From Hungatella sp. UBA7603 (GTDB lineage: Bacteria; Bacillota; Clostridia; Lachnospirales; Lachnospiraceae), in NCBI GenBank assembly GCA_002478865.1, contig DLJZ01000006.1:124001-188000 (forward strand): a stretch of 64,000 bases of DNA. The letters run 5' to 3'. Below the pieces are notes generated by a model that made no database searches, had not been told where the DNA came from, and saw nothing but the letters and a program-made list of their open reading frames with translations. Made by a program: the position numbers and the translations under genes. Below, piece after piece: positions 19,961 through 27,403 of this stretch (position 1 is the stretch's first letter; each line of letters opens with the position of its first letter).

Positions 19961-22536
19961 TATCCATTCACTCCTTCCGCAAAGGAATAAAGGGCTTCCG
20001 ATGTTGTGTCATTTAGCATACTGGTAACGCTTTCTGCGTCCGCAATATTTCTAATGTTATTGTTGTTATTGATGTCCAGCTTTAGATCCGCTAGCGTAAA
20101 TCGATTTATAATCTCCTGCTCCGCCACATCTCTCATATATTTTAATTCTTCATCCATGGAATCCATGGTGTTTGCCATGGCCGCTGTGCTTGCTGCTGTA
20201 TCACCGGTGTTTTTGGAGATGCTGTCCTGGTATGGTGATAGGTTTGGATTGTTTTGTGAGTTTTGATTTAAGTTGTTTAGGGTCGCTGATAGATCAGCTT
20301 GATTATCTGCGCCTAAATTGCCGCCATAGTCGTTGGGATTAAATGGTTTATTTCCATCACCATATATGCTATTAACATCAGTGAATTTATTTAGAAAAGA
20401 TTTACCCCCAGCCCCCATGTCATAGCCTTTTTTTGTATTTTTTGAATAACTTCTATGCTCCATTGGGATACCAAAGTCCTCCAATGTTTTATTTATATCA
20501 GATTTCCCCATTACCTCTTCATACTTGCCATTCCCGAATTTATTTACCAACTTATCTTCAACAGAAGACAAATCTTCCCTCCAACCAATTACAACTGATT
20601 CCGTATGTGAACCAAATATTAAGTCCATACCTTTTGCTAATTTTTGAATGGCACCTAAAGCGGCATCTACCATATCAAAAATGATATGAATGGCAGCCGC
20701 GGCAGGATCCTTAAATAGATTTGCAAAAAAATTCGCAAATGCTCCTAAAACATTAACCAAAAAATCAATCTGTCCAAATATAAATTGGCATACCATCATA
20801 AAAATATTTTGTATAAATGCAAAAGCAGCAGCAAATGCTCCAAATATTAATCCTGTTGCACTAATAGAGGTACCTGCCATTTTATTAAATGCTGCTACCG
20901 CAGCATAAAAAAGTGCAATAATTAATATAACCAACATAATTATCCAGGTTAATGGACAGGCCGCAAACGCTGCATTCAACCCATCTTGCGCTACGATCAT
21001 CGCTATAATAGCAGCTGTCTCAGCCCAATCACAAATAGTCTTCCATGCCATTACAGCCGCTTGCTTTAATGTTGTAAGCCAAAGAATACCTGATGTAGAG
21101 TTGTATACAATCAAAGCCGCAACAATGCCCCAAATTACTGGTTCGATAACAGACCACACGCTAGAGATAGTATTTCCAATCACTCCAGCAACAAAGCCAA
21201 TTGCTCCAAACACCCCATTAATTTCGCCTACTTCTCCTTGGAGACCTGTTGTAAAGTCTGCGATTTTTTTTCCTATATTATCAACCATACCTCCTACAGC
21301 GCCTGCTAATCCTGTATTTACCGTATTTGCTAAGGCACTAAGGGCGTTTGTAGCATTATCGTATTTCACTCGGTTTAATTCTTCTAAATGGCTTGTTGAT
21401 ATCTCTATTGAACCATTTAAATTAGACAATGCACTTAATCCATTTTCTCCAAGTTCCCCAAAGGAATCCCCGAACAATTTCATCCCCGCTGCATTTCTAC
21501 TTACAGGATCGTTTATGCTACTTAGCGCTGTAACTGTCTGTAAGAATGCTTCTTTTGCACTTTCTCCACCACTTCCAAATGCATCTTTCATTTGATCTGC
21601 ATTGAGTCCAATGGCAGAAAAACCTTCTTGGACCTCTGCCCCTCCACTTATAGCTCTTGATGAAAACTCTGAAACCGCATTGGCCACCGAGCTTATGGAA
21701 GCATTGCCATTTTGGGCACCGTTATTTAGCATATTAAACATTTCCTGACCATTTAATCCAAGGCTCTTAAACTGTTCCGAATTGTTGTTCAAAATATCCA
21801 ACATATCTCCATTTTTATTTAATCCCGCCTGAGTTCCTTGGACAATTAAATCCAATGCCTGGGCACCTGTAACACCAAATTTCTGTTCCAGCATACCAGC
21901 TGTTTTTATGCTATCGGCCATTCCATATCCAAAAGTCTCCTGTAATAAGATTCCAGCATGTGTTAATTGTTCTAATCCTGGCCCTGTTTTTCCAGTCATC
22001 TGTTGAACAGATGATATGCTGTCAGCCGCATCAGCTGGACTTTTTGCTATATTATTGGCATAGAGATTTTTTGCACTCTGCTTTGCCATTAAAAGTTCTG
22101 GTCCACGCATTCCTGTCTTGGCCTGAATTGTATTTCCTGCCGCTTTTAAATCGCTGGCCCGGGAAAATATCTTCTTAAAGTTATTGTCAATACCGATATT
22201 GCAAAGCACCTTTGTTGAGATATTGAACCCTTCTTTTAACTTTTTCCATGTTTCTTTAAAGTCAGTTGCCTTTTTCTTACCATCATCTATGCTTTTATTC
22301 AGATTCTTCTGCTGATTTTCCACCTTTGAAACAGTACCTTTAACATCTTTGTATTTGTTATCTATGGCATAAAGCTTTTTTTCTATCTTTTCAAAGGTTG
22401 AAATATTCATAGACATAGCTGTGACTTTCCGAAAATCCATAAAAGCAACAGTTGTTTTTTGAATCCTGGTTTCAATCACACGCAGAGTGGTACTCATTCC
22501 ATCATACATAGAGAGAGAATATTCCACTGAAGCCAA
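19960..22536 (-). CDS. Phage tail tape measure protein (XkdO-like)
   Basis: The 858-residue protein fixes tail length and leaves the tube during contraction. An N-terminal coiled coil (about 35-110), a TP901-type central region (AKQSAKNLYANNIAKSPADA, GYGMADSIKTAGMLEQKFGV, NAAGMKLFGDSFGELGENG) and several hydrophobic stretches (about 480-640) are visible. From the rule of thumb of about 0.15 nm per residue the tail would be near 130 nm (inference). The longest ORF starts at 22647 but overlaps the frameshift region; I choose the TTG at 22536, eight bases after AGGAGG, rather than the ATG that almost touches that site. Confidence 0.88.
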   Translation of the reverse strand: MASVEYSLSMYDGMSTTLRVIETRIQKTTVAFMDFRKVTAMSMNISTFEKIEKKLYAIDNKYKDVKGTVSKVENQQKNLNKSIDDGKKKATDFKETWKKLKEGFNISTKVLCNIGIDNNFKKIFSRASDLKAAGNTIQAKTGMRGPELLMAKQSAKNLYANNIAKSPADAADSISSVQQMTGKTGPGLEQLTHAGILLQETFGYGMADSIKTAGMLEQKFGVTGAQALDLIVQGTQAGLNKNGDMLDILNNNSEQFKSLGLNGQEMFNMLNNGAQNGNASISSVANAVSEFSSRAISGGAEVQEGFSAIGLNADQMKDAFGSGGESAKEAFLQTVTALSSINDPVSRNAAGMKLFGDSFGELGENGLSALSNLNGSIEISTSHLEELNRVKYDNATNALSALANTVNTGLAGAVGGMVDNIGKKIADFTTGLQGEVGEINGVFGAIGFVAGVIGNTISSVWSVIEPVIWGIVAALIVYNSTSGILWLTTLKQAAVMAWKTICDWAETAAIIAMIVAQDGLNAAFAACPLTWIIMLVILIIALFYAAVAAFNKMAGTSISATGLIFGAFAAAFAFIQNIFMMVCQFIFGQIDFLVNVLGAFANFFANLFKDPAAAAIHIIFDMVDAALGAIQKLAKGMDLIFGSHTESVVIGWREDLSSVEDKLVNKFGNGKYEEVMGKSDINKTLEDFGIPMEHRSYSKNTKKGYDMGAGGKSFLNKFTDVNSIYGDGNKPFNPNDYGGNLGADNQADLSATLNNLNQNSQNNPNLSPYQDSISKNTGDTAASTAAMANTMDSMDEELKYMRDVAEQEIINRFTLADLKLDINNNNNIRNIADAESVTSMLNDTTSEALYSFAEGVNG

Positions 22537-22564
22537 ACCCATCTCCTCCTTTCCTATTATGATA

Positions 22565-22591
22565 GGAAGAACGCCCTTTGGACGTTCTTCC
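22565..22591 (-). repeat. Intergenic hairpin between tail chaperone and tape measure
   Basis: A 12-bp stem (GGAAGAACGTCC with GGGCGTTCTTCC, one G-T pair) has a 3-base loop, just after the frameshift-extension stop and before the tape measure Shine-Dalgarno. No T-run follows. It may lower or protect tape-measure message (inference). Confidence 0.6.
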
Positions 22592-22594
22592 ATA

Positions 22595-22780
22595 TTACCT
22601 GTATTTACCTGCCTTTGCCTTATCCGCTTCTTTTTTATCGTGCTCAAGCTTTAGCTGCACCGCGGCTATGACAAAGGCTCGTTCATATCGATCCAGGCTT
22701 AAAAACTCATGAGGCCATTTGTGGATCTTATGGAGGCAATAGTAAGCAACGTTTGCCTCCACATCGCCTCCCTCAATTAG
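22595..22780 (-). CDS. Frameshift extension of the tail assembly chaperone (T part of G-T)
   Basis: Reading continues from the chaperone gene in the -1 frame for 61 codons and then meets TAA at 22595-22597. The peptide begins LIEGGDVEANVAYYCLHKIH and contains KWPHEFLSLDRYERAFVIAA, the pattern seen in T-type extensions of tail chaperones in Gram-positive phages. It has no good start of its own. With the upstream 142 residues it would make a 203-residue fusion. In lambda the equivalent gpGT recruits tail tube subunits to the tape measure. Confidence 0.75.
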   Translation of the reverse strand, partial: LIEGGDVEANVAYYCLHKIHKWPHEFLSLDRYERAFVIAAVQLKLEHDKKEADKAKAGKYR

Positions 22781-23205
22781 TTTTTTGCTTCTTCCACCTG
22801 CTCATCCATTGTGGAGTCAAAGCCATTGACCTGCTGAATTTTTTCAAGGTAACCAGCATACTCTCCAGCCGTCAACATCGCCTTTAAAAGCGCATCCGCT
22901 CCCATCACATGGTAAGAATCCTGTAATGCTTTGTCATTTAAATTAGGATATACGGTGCATTCCGATGCCAGCTTTCCAAGATATAAGTTAAAGTCTGTCT
23001 CCTGGGTATACTGCCCCTTTTTGCCGGTGACTGGTACCCTTTTTGTACATTCTTTTCTTAGATCTTCATCTTCTTTAGAAGTGATGGCTTTGATCTCCCA
23101 TTCAACCGGCTTTTTATCTGCTCCCAAAAATCGTTTGGATGCCACATGTTTTTCCCGATCTACCTTTACTGCATTCTGGCTTAAAAAACAACTTAAATCT
23201 CCCAT
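22777..23205 (-). CDS. Tail assembly chaperone XkdN-like (G part)
   Basis: The 142-residue protein matches the XkdN family of tail assembly chaperones. Family-like segments are WEIKAITSKEDEDLRKECTK, GKLASECTVYPNLNDKALQD and LLKAMLTAGEYAGYLEKIQ. It sits between the tube and tape measure genes, the position of G/GT in long-tailed phages. Its last codons form the slippery heptamer A AAA AAC (22786-22780) directly before TAA. AAAAGGAGAG precedes the ATG. Confidence 0.88.
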   Translation of the reverse strand: MGDLSCFLSQNAVKVDREKHVASKRFLGADKKPVEWEIKAITSKEDEDLRKECTKRVPVTGKKGQYTQETDFNLYLGKLASECTVYPNLNDKALQDSYHVMGADALLKAMLTAGEYAGYLEKIQQVNGFDSTMDEQVEEAKN

Positions 23206-23218
23206 AACTTTACTCTCC

Positions 23219-23267
23219 TTTTATCTTTTATCTTTTATCTTTTATCTTTTATCTTTTATCTTTTATC
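23219..23267. repeat. Seven-copy heptanucleotide tandem repeat
   Basis: Seven perfect copies of TTTTATC (plus strand; GATAAAA on the coding strand) plus a partial copy fill nearly the whole spacer between the tail tube stop and the Shine-Dalgarno of the chaperone gene. A seven-base unit is prone to slipped-strand copy change. Since it is intergenic, copy change would alter spacing but not reading frame. Confidence 0.95.
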
Positions 23268-23268
23268 T

Positions 23269-23742
23269 TTACTGCATTCCTGCTATTGTTCCGAAACGTT
23301 CTGGCATTTCCCAGCTTTCAAAAGTGAACTCAAACTCTTCTTCCAGATACTCCCCAGTCGCATCAAATTTAGTAAGAAGGCCACCGTTTAAGTTGCAATC
23401 CTTTAATATGATAGTCTGTCTGCCAACGCTTGAAGTAGGATCTTCATTGGTTACCTGAATATCAAAATAAACGTCTTTACCAGACTGCTGATACTTGTAC
23501 AAAATATCACGGAAGATGCTGGTGTTATAATGAAAGGAAGCAGAACCCGTTCCCTTCATTCCAACCGTTTTATTTCCCTTCATAGCCCGTCCTAAAATTG
23601 GAATTTCGGATTTGACCTTTTCAATTTTTGCCTCCATTTTTAAAGCCTGCATAAAATTGTAACGCTCATTTTCAATTGTGATAAAACACTCCGCTTTTGC
23701 TGCGCTGATTGCGTCCCATGCGTTCATTGTAATATTGCTCAT
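23269..23742 (-). CDS. Tail tube protein, XkdM-like
   Basis: The 157-residue protein forms the inner tube of the contractile tail. The pattern MNAWDAISAAKAECFITIEN, AKIEKVKSEIPILGRAMKGN and GTGSASFHYNTSIFRDIL matches the XkdM/DUF2001 family. It follows the sheath gene by 17 bases with a strong AAAGGGGAG site. Confidence 0.93.
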   Translation of the reverse strand: MSNITMNAWDAISAAKAECFITIENERYNFMQALKMEAKIEKVKSEIPILGRAMKGNKTVGMKGTGSASFHYNTSIFRDILYKYQQSGKDVYFDIQVTNEDPTSSVGRQTIILKDCNLNGGLLTKFDATGEYLEEEFEFTFESWEMPERFGTIAGMQ

Positions 23743-23759
23743 AATTCATCTCCCCTTTC

Positions 23760-25058
23760 TTAAGATACAACAACAGTCATATATAAAATGCTCATACAGT
23801 TAACAGGCTGAACCGGGAAATTAACAACAACAGATCGTCTGCCTTCTCCCTTATCTACCGTGATTGCTTTTGAATCCAAGGCCTCAATGGCTCTTAGAAC
23901 TGTTAACTGTTTTCCGTATGTAACGATATCATTCCAAAGGCTTACCCTGCCTGCTGCATCATTGGAAATCTTTCCAAGATAGCGGGTGATAAATAAGGAA
24001 GCGATGTCATTTCCAATCTGATCCAAAATCCGGATGGTCTGATTATTGGAGAAGTCTTCTCCCTTTTCATTGGTATAGGTAACCAGAGTATTGATATCAG
24101 TGAGGACTCGGATGTTTTTGCCAACCTTGTGAAACAGGAATTTTCCTTCCTTCATGCCACCTACAAGCTGGGTCTGTGAATAAGGTACTTTTACGGTGTA
24201 CTCACCGTCATAGATTCTGTTTTCATTGGTTTTATTAATCTCACAAGCTGCTTCTGCACCTGCTACCCAGTAAACCAGTCCAGATACCGCTTCTTCTGTT
24301 TCGTTTTCTACGGAAATAATTCCTTCATGGTCTGCTTTTGCATACTGATGTAAAACGGTCTGGAATTTAATACCAGCTTCATCTCTTAAACGTTTTGTAA
24401 ATGCCGCAAACAGTGCTTTTACTTTATCGTCGGTGGAAGGACAGCAAAGAGCCTGGAACGAACTGCTTTCAATCGCCTCAAGAAATGCTGCATAATCCTC
24501 TCCAGTCACATTGCTTCCATTGGTTCCTCCAGTAAAGGCACTACCTGCTGTCTCTGCAAGAGGAGCTTCTCTTTTAAAGATTACATAGGCATTGTTTTTT
24601 AATTCTGTTGCTGTTGTTACGGACTGGGAATCTACTTCTCTGCCGTCAAATAATGTTCTTACATCGAATTTCTTTGCGTCATCAACATTTTTTGAAATTA
24701 AAGTCATCAGACTGTTACCGCGTTCGCCGGAATACTTTGCTGTGCCATAATCATTGGAACTATAAGCCCCGCCATTTAGACGATAGAAAATACCTTTTGT
24801 CATATTTTTAAACAGCTCTCTAATAGAAAGCATGGCATCATCGTCTGAGGTAAAACCAAAAATCTCCTTTGAGTTCTTCTGGAATTCCTCTGCGGTTACC
24901 TCAAATACCTGCTTTTCAGGTCCCCAGGAAAGAATCATTGGAATTGCTGCTACGCCTCTGTTTCCTAAAGACGCTCTAGCTGAAACGCTGTTTACAAAAT
25001 TAATATACGCACCTGGGAACACCTTATTTTGAACTGAAAAATTTCCTCCACCTAACAT
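23760..25058 (-). CDS. Contractile tail sheath protein, XkdK-like
   Basis: The 432-residue sheath protein contracts to drive the tube through the target envelope. VFPGAYINFVNSVSARASLG and RGVAAIPMILSWGPEKQVFEV are the typical N-terminal segments; the C-terminal half holds the assembly region ending VNFPVQPVNCMSILYMTV. The ATG overlaps the end of the preceding 65-residue gene and has GGAAGGGTG upstream. Confidence 0.95.
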   Translation of the reverse strand: MLGGGNFSVQNKVFPGAYINFVNSVSARASLGNRGVAAIPMILSWGPEKQVFEVTAEEFQKNSKEIFGFTSDDDAMLSIRELFKNMTKGIFYRLNGGAYSSNDYGTAKYSGERGNSLMTLISKNVDDAKKFDVRTLFDGREVDSQSVTTATELKNNAYVIFKREAPLAETAGSAFTGGTNGSNVTGEDYAAFLEAIESSSFQALCCPSTDDKVKALFAAFTKRLRDEAGIKFQTVLHQYAKADHEGIISVENETEEAVSGLVYWVAGAEAACEINKTNENRIYDGEYTVKVPYSQTQLVGGMKEGKFLFHKVGKNIRVLTDINTLVTYTNEKGEDFSNNQTIRILDQIGNDIASLFITRYLGKISNDAAGRVSLWNDIVTYGKQLTVLRAIEALDSKAITVDKGEGRRSVVVNFPVQPVNCMSILYMTVVVS

Positions 25059-25249
25059 ACTTTCACCCTTCCTTTCATAAATCGATTCATAATTTCATCT
25101 GCTTCAGACAGGGAATATAATTTCCCATCTTCCAGAAGAGCGCATAATAGATCACTCTGATTGCAATACCGTTCGGAGCAGACCAGCTGTCTTTTTGTAT
25201 AACGTTCACTGGCTGTCTGATTTGTTGCTTTTACTTCTTTCTTTGCCAA
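25052..25249 (-). CDS. Small conserved protein preceding the sheath gene
   Basis: The 65-residue protein begins with TTG after GAGGTG and ends inside the sheath start. The text YTKRQLVCSERYCNQSDLLC followed by ALLEDGKLYSLSEADEIMNRFMKG is a pattern I recall from small proteins placed directly before the sheath gene in clostridial phages. The function is unknown; the overlap suggests coupled translation with sheath. Confidence 0.7.
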   Translation of the reverse strand: MAKKEVKATNQTASERYTKRQLVCSERYCNQSDLLCALLEDGKLYSLSEADEIMNRFMKGRVKVC

Positions 25250-25262
25250 AACTGCACCTCTT

Positions 25263-25676
25263 TCATGATAATTTTATGTCTTCCATAGAATCTTCTGATT
25301 TAGAAGATTTTAAAACATACATTTCGTAATCTGTCTGGAAGGTTAAAGCCTCTTCCTGGCTCTTTCCAGTTCTCATACTTCCCCTAATGATTGAACCATC
25401 TGTTGCGGTTATGTATTCTAAGTTGTCCATTAATGTATCCAGTACCTCGTTTCGATCTCTGGAGACATATTGGGAATCTTTGGGGTAATACATGATGGAA
25501 ATGCTTACGCTGCGAAAATAGCGATTTCCAGTTACCGGCTTTTCTTCTGCCTGGGTAATACTTACCTCGAAGCATGGGGTAATCTTTCCCGCCCCAAGAG
25601 GATCTGCTGTGATTTGTGCTTCTGGGAATAGGTTCCCAAGCTTTTTCATCACCGCATCTAAGATTTTGTTATACAC
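25263..25676 (-). CDS. Tail terminator-like protein
   Basis: The 137-residue protein has the N-terminal pattern MYNKILDAVMKKLGNLFPEA and the central beta segment with NRYFRSVSISIMYYPKD seen in a phage tail terminator family of Gram-positive phages. The start is a GTG seven bases after AAAGGAGG. Such a protein caps the upper end of the tail; in a head-less particle it would be the end cap. It is the first gene of the structural operon. Confidence 0.7.
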   Translation of the reverse strand: MYNKILDAVMKKLGNLFPEAQITADPLGAGKITPCFEVSITQAEEKPVTGNRYFRSVSISIMYYPKDSQYVSRDRNEVLDTLMDNLEYITATDGSIIRGSMRTGKSQEEALTFQTDYEMYVLKSSKSEDSMEDIKLS

Positions 25677-25703
25677 TTACAACCTCCTTTGCCATGTTGC
25701 CAA

Positions 25704-25967
25704 TCATTTAAGTCCTTTGCTCTCCAGCTCCTGATCTTTTGTAGTTATTTTGTCTACTCCGTCATTAAAAAAAATTTCCTCTTTCTTTTTTAATGACGTA
25801 ATCTTAAGAAGCTGGCACAAACTTTTAATCTCTCCGGCCTTGAATTCACTCTCATTGTTGATCTTCCGATGAAAGCCATAGCTAGACAACCCCAGTTCCA
25901 ATGCTATCCACCCTTTTTTCAGACCGGATCGTTTGATTTCTTCCTTCAATCGAACCGTATCCGTCAT
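25704..25967 (-). CDS. Cro-like/DUF739 helix-turn-helix regulator
   Basis: The 87-residue protein has an HTH-like core (RLKEEIKRSGLKKGWIALEL, then LGLSSYGFHRKINNESEFK and AGEIKSLCQLLKI) and a charged tail, as in DUF739/Cro-like proteins. AGGGAGG lies seven bases before the ATG at 25967; the longer ORF reaches into the promoter. It is the first gene on the tail side of the divergent promoter and is likely read together with the tail operon, which would make it a switch partner of the XRE repressor (inference). Confidence 0.75.
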   Translation of the reverse strand: MTDTVRLKEEIKRSGLKKGWIALELGLSSYGFHRKINNESEFKAGEIKSLCQLLKITSLKKKEEIFFNDGVDKITTKDQELESKGLK

Positions 25968-26004
25968 ATTGCCCTCCCTTGTAGTCATATCGTCTACATT
26001 TATT

Positions 26005-26080
26005 ATGATACTCTCTTGTCCCACTTTTGTCAACAGCATTTCCGAAATTTGTTGAATTATTATCTACAACGTGGTATAAT
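26005..26080. promoter_or_regulatory. Divergent promoters and operator of the tail cluster switch
   Basis: Leftward promoter: TTGACA (26028-26033) and TATCAT (26005-26010), 17-base spacer. Rightward promoter: TTGAAT (26052-26057) and TATAAT (26075-26080), 17-base spacer. Between the two -35 boxes lies a 26-base near-symmetric element at 26030-26055: TCAACA, then ATTTC-C-GAAAT, then TGTTGA. This is a good operator candidate that overlaps both -35 regions. Confidence 0.8.
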
Positions 26081-26100
26081 ATAGGTATGGAGGTGATCCA

Positions 26101-26583
26101 ATGGAAATAGGTCAAATCATTAAACGGAGGCGGGAAGAGCTTGGTATTTCCCAGGAAGAACTGGCGTTAAAGGCCGGCTACAAATCTCGTTCTTCTATTA
26201 ATAAAATTGAAGTAGACGGCAGAGGGCTTCCACAGTCTAAGATTGAGTCGATTGCAAAGATACTTAAAACTACTCCAGCTTATCTTATGGGTTGGGAGAA
26301 TGATACTGCTTCTGCTTTCGATTATGTGAATAACTGTTTTGGTACAGATGCTGGGGAAATCCTTGAGAATTTTCACCGTATGAATGAAAAGGGTCAAAAA
26401 GAAGCGTTAAAGCGTGTCAGGGAAATGGTACACATACCTGAATACATCAAAGAACAAAACAATGTAAGAACATTAAGTCCAAAGGACAAGTCTTATCTCT
26501 TACCGGTTGCTTCTCATGAAAGAACGGACATTGAAGTAACGGAAGAGATGAAGAGACACGATGATGCATTTTTTGATGAATAA
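26101..26583 (+). CDS. XRE-family repressor (CI/ImmR-like)
   Basis: The 160-residue protein has an N-terminal HTH (IGQIIKRRREELGISQEELA, then SSINKIEVDGRGLPQ and SIAKILKTTPAYLMGW), as in phage and ICE repressors. The C-terminal part is short and acidic and shows no LexA-like Ser/Lys peptidase motif. GGAGGTGATC precedes the ATG. It stands opposite the Cro-like gene and next to an ImmA-like gene. By analogy with ImmR of ICEBs1 it would hold the tail operon silent until it is removed (inference). Confidence 0.88.
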   Translation: MEIGQIIKRRREELGISQEELALKAGYKSRSSINKIEVDGRGLPQSKIESIAKILKTTPAYLMGWENDTASAFDYVNNCFGTDAGEILENFHRMNEKGQKEALKRVREMVHIPEYIKEQNNVRTLSPKDKSYLLPVASHERTDIEVTEEMKRHDDAFFDE

Positions 26584-26607
26584 TATTAACTCGCTGGGGT
26601 GATTTGT

Positions 26608-27063
26608 TTGAATTATGAAGCGTTAACTGAAGAAGCAGAATTAATTGGAATTATGATTAAAGAAAGGCCTCTTAAGGCCAATGATGGGCGGATTAACGGA
26701 GATAAGATACTGATCCGCCAGAACATGCCGGATTGCAAAAAGGCCTGCGTCCTGGCAGAGGAACTTGGACACTATTACACTACGGTGGGGGATATTTCAG
26801 ATCAATCTGTAGTTTCTCATCAAAAGCAGGAACGAACCGCCAGGCTTTGGGCATATAATAAGATGATTACTTTAGATAAACTGGTGGCAGCCAAAGAGGC
26901 CGGGTGCCGTAATGGCTATGAGGTCGCAGAATATCTTGAGGTAACCGAGGAATTCTTCTACGAAGCCATCAACTGCTATCAGGCAAAATACGGGAAGGGC
27001 TTTCAAAAGGATGAGTATTTGATTCTTTTTGAACCTTTTAATATTTATAAGTTAATGGATTGA
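26608..27063 (+). CDS. ImmA/IrrE-family protein with a degenerate metallopeptidase motif
   Basis: ImmA-type proteins cleave the cognate XRE repressor in ICEBs1 and related elements. The helix VLAEELGHYYTT aligns with the usual HELGH zinc site, but the first His is Glu (EELGH). The region around it (CKKACVLAEELGHY) and the C-terminal helical half fit the family. The TTG at 26608, six bases after GGGGTGAT, is preferred over the GTG at 26599, which lies within that site. It follows the repressor gene closely, so it should act on that repressor if still active. Confidence 0.75.
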   Translation: MNYEALTEEAELIGIMIKERPLKANDGRINGDKILIRQNMPDCKKACVLAEELGHYYTTVGDISDQSVVSHQKQERTARLWAYNKMITLDKLVAAKEAGCRNGYEVAEYLEVTEEFFYEAINCYQAKYGKGFQKDEYLILFEPFNIYKLMD

Positions 27064-27121
27064 GCCTGTTCTCTCTCCTGACTCGGTTTTCATACATATA
27101 ATATCCCGAGGTGATGTCTTT

Positions 27122-27319
27122 ATGCAATCCTGTGAACTTGTTATGTTTGTGTCTTCTCTAGCCTGCTGCATTGCCAAAGATAAGACCGATGAAGAAATTG
27201 GGCTATTAAGTTGTATCTTCTCACAGCTTGGTGACACTCTAGGAACCATCTCTGCACAGGAGGCTTTATGTTCCTGCGACGACGATAAGGATCCATGCTG
27301 CTGCGAAGATCAGGACTAG
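27122..27319 (+). CDS. Small Cys-rich protein, DUF6774-like
   Basis: The 65-residue protein has the pattern CELVMFVSSLACCIAKDKTD, then LLSCIFSQLGDTLGTISAQE, and a Cys/Asp-rich tail (CSCDDDKDPCCCEDQD) that could bind a metal. I recall a family of such small proteins in Lachnospiraceae, with no known function. GAGGTGAT lies well placed before the ATG. It may be a chromosomal neighbour rather than part of the phage cluster. Confidence 0.7.
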   Translation: MQSCELVMFVSSLACCIAKDKTDEEIGLLSCIFSQLGDTLGTISAQEALCSCDDDKDPCCCEDQD

Positions 27320-27348
27320 AACCTTGTGCCCTAAAAACACACATGAGA

Positions 27349-27391
27349 AAAACCCAAAAGCGTACATAGAACCATCACACTTTTGGGTTTT
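27349..27391. terminator. Bidirectional terminator between the small protein and holA
   Basis: A 12-bp stem, AAAACCCAAAAG with CTTTTGGGTTTT, encloses a 19-base loop. T-rich sequence follows on both strands (TATTTTATT on plus; TTCTC on minus). Confidence 0.85.
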
Positions 27392-27403
27392 ATTTTATTG
27401 TTA

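Noticed and set aside
12051..27063. Complete prophage
   Set aside because: No capsid, portal, terminase, integrase or replication genes are present between the flanking housekeeping genes.
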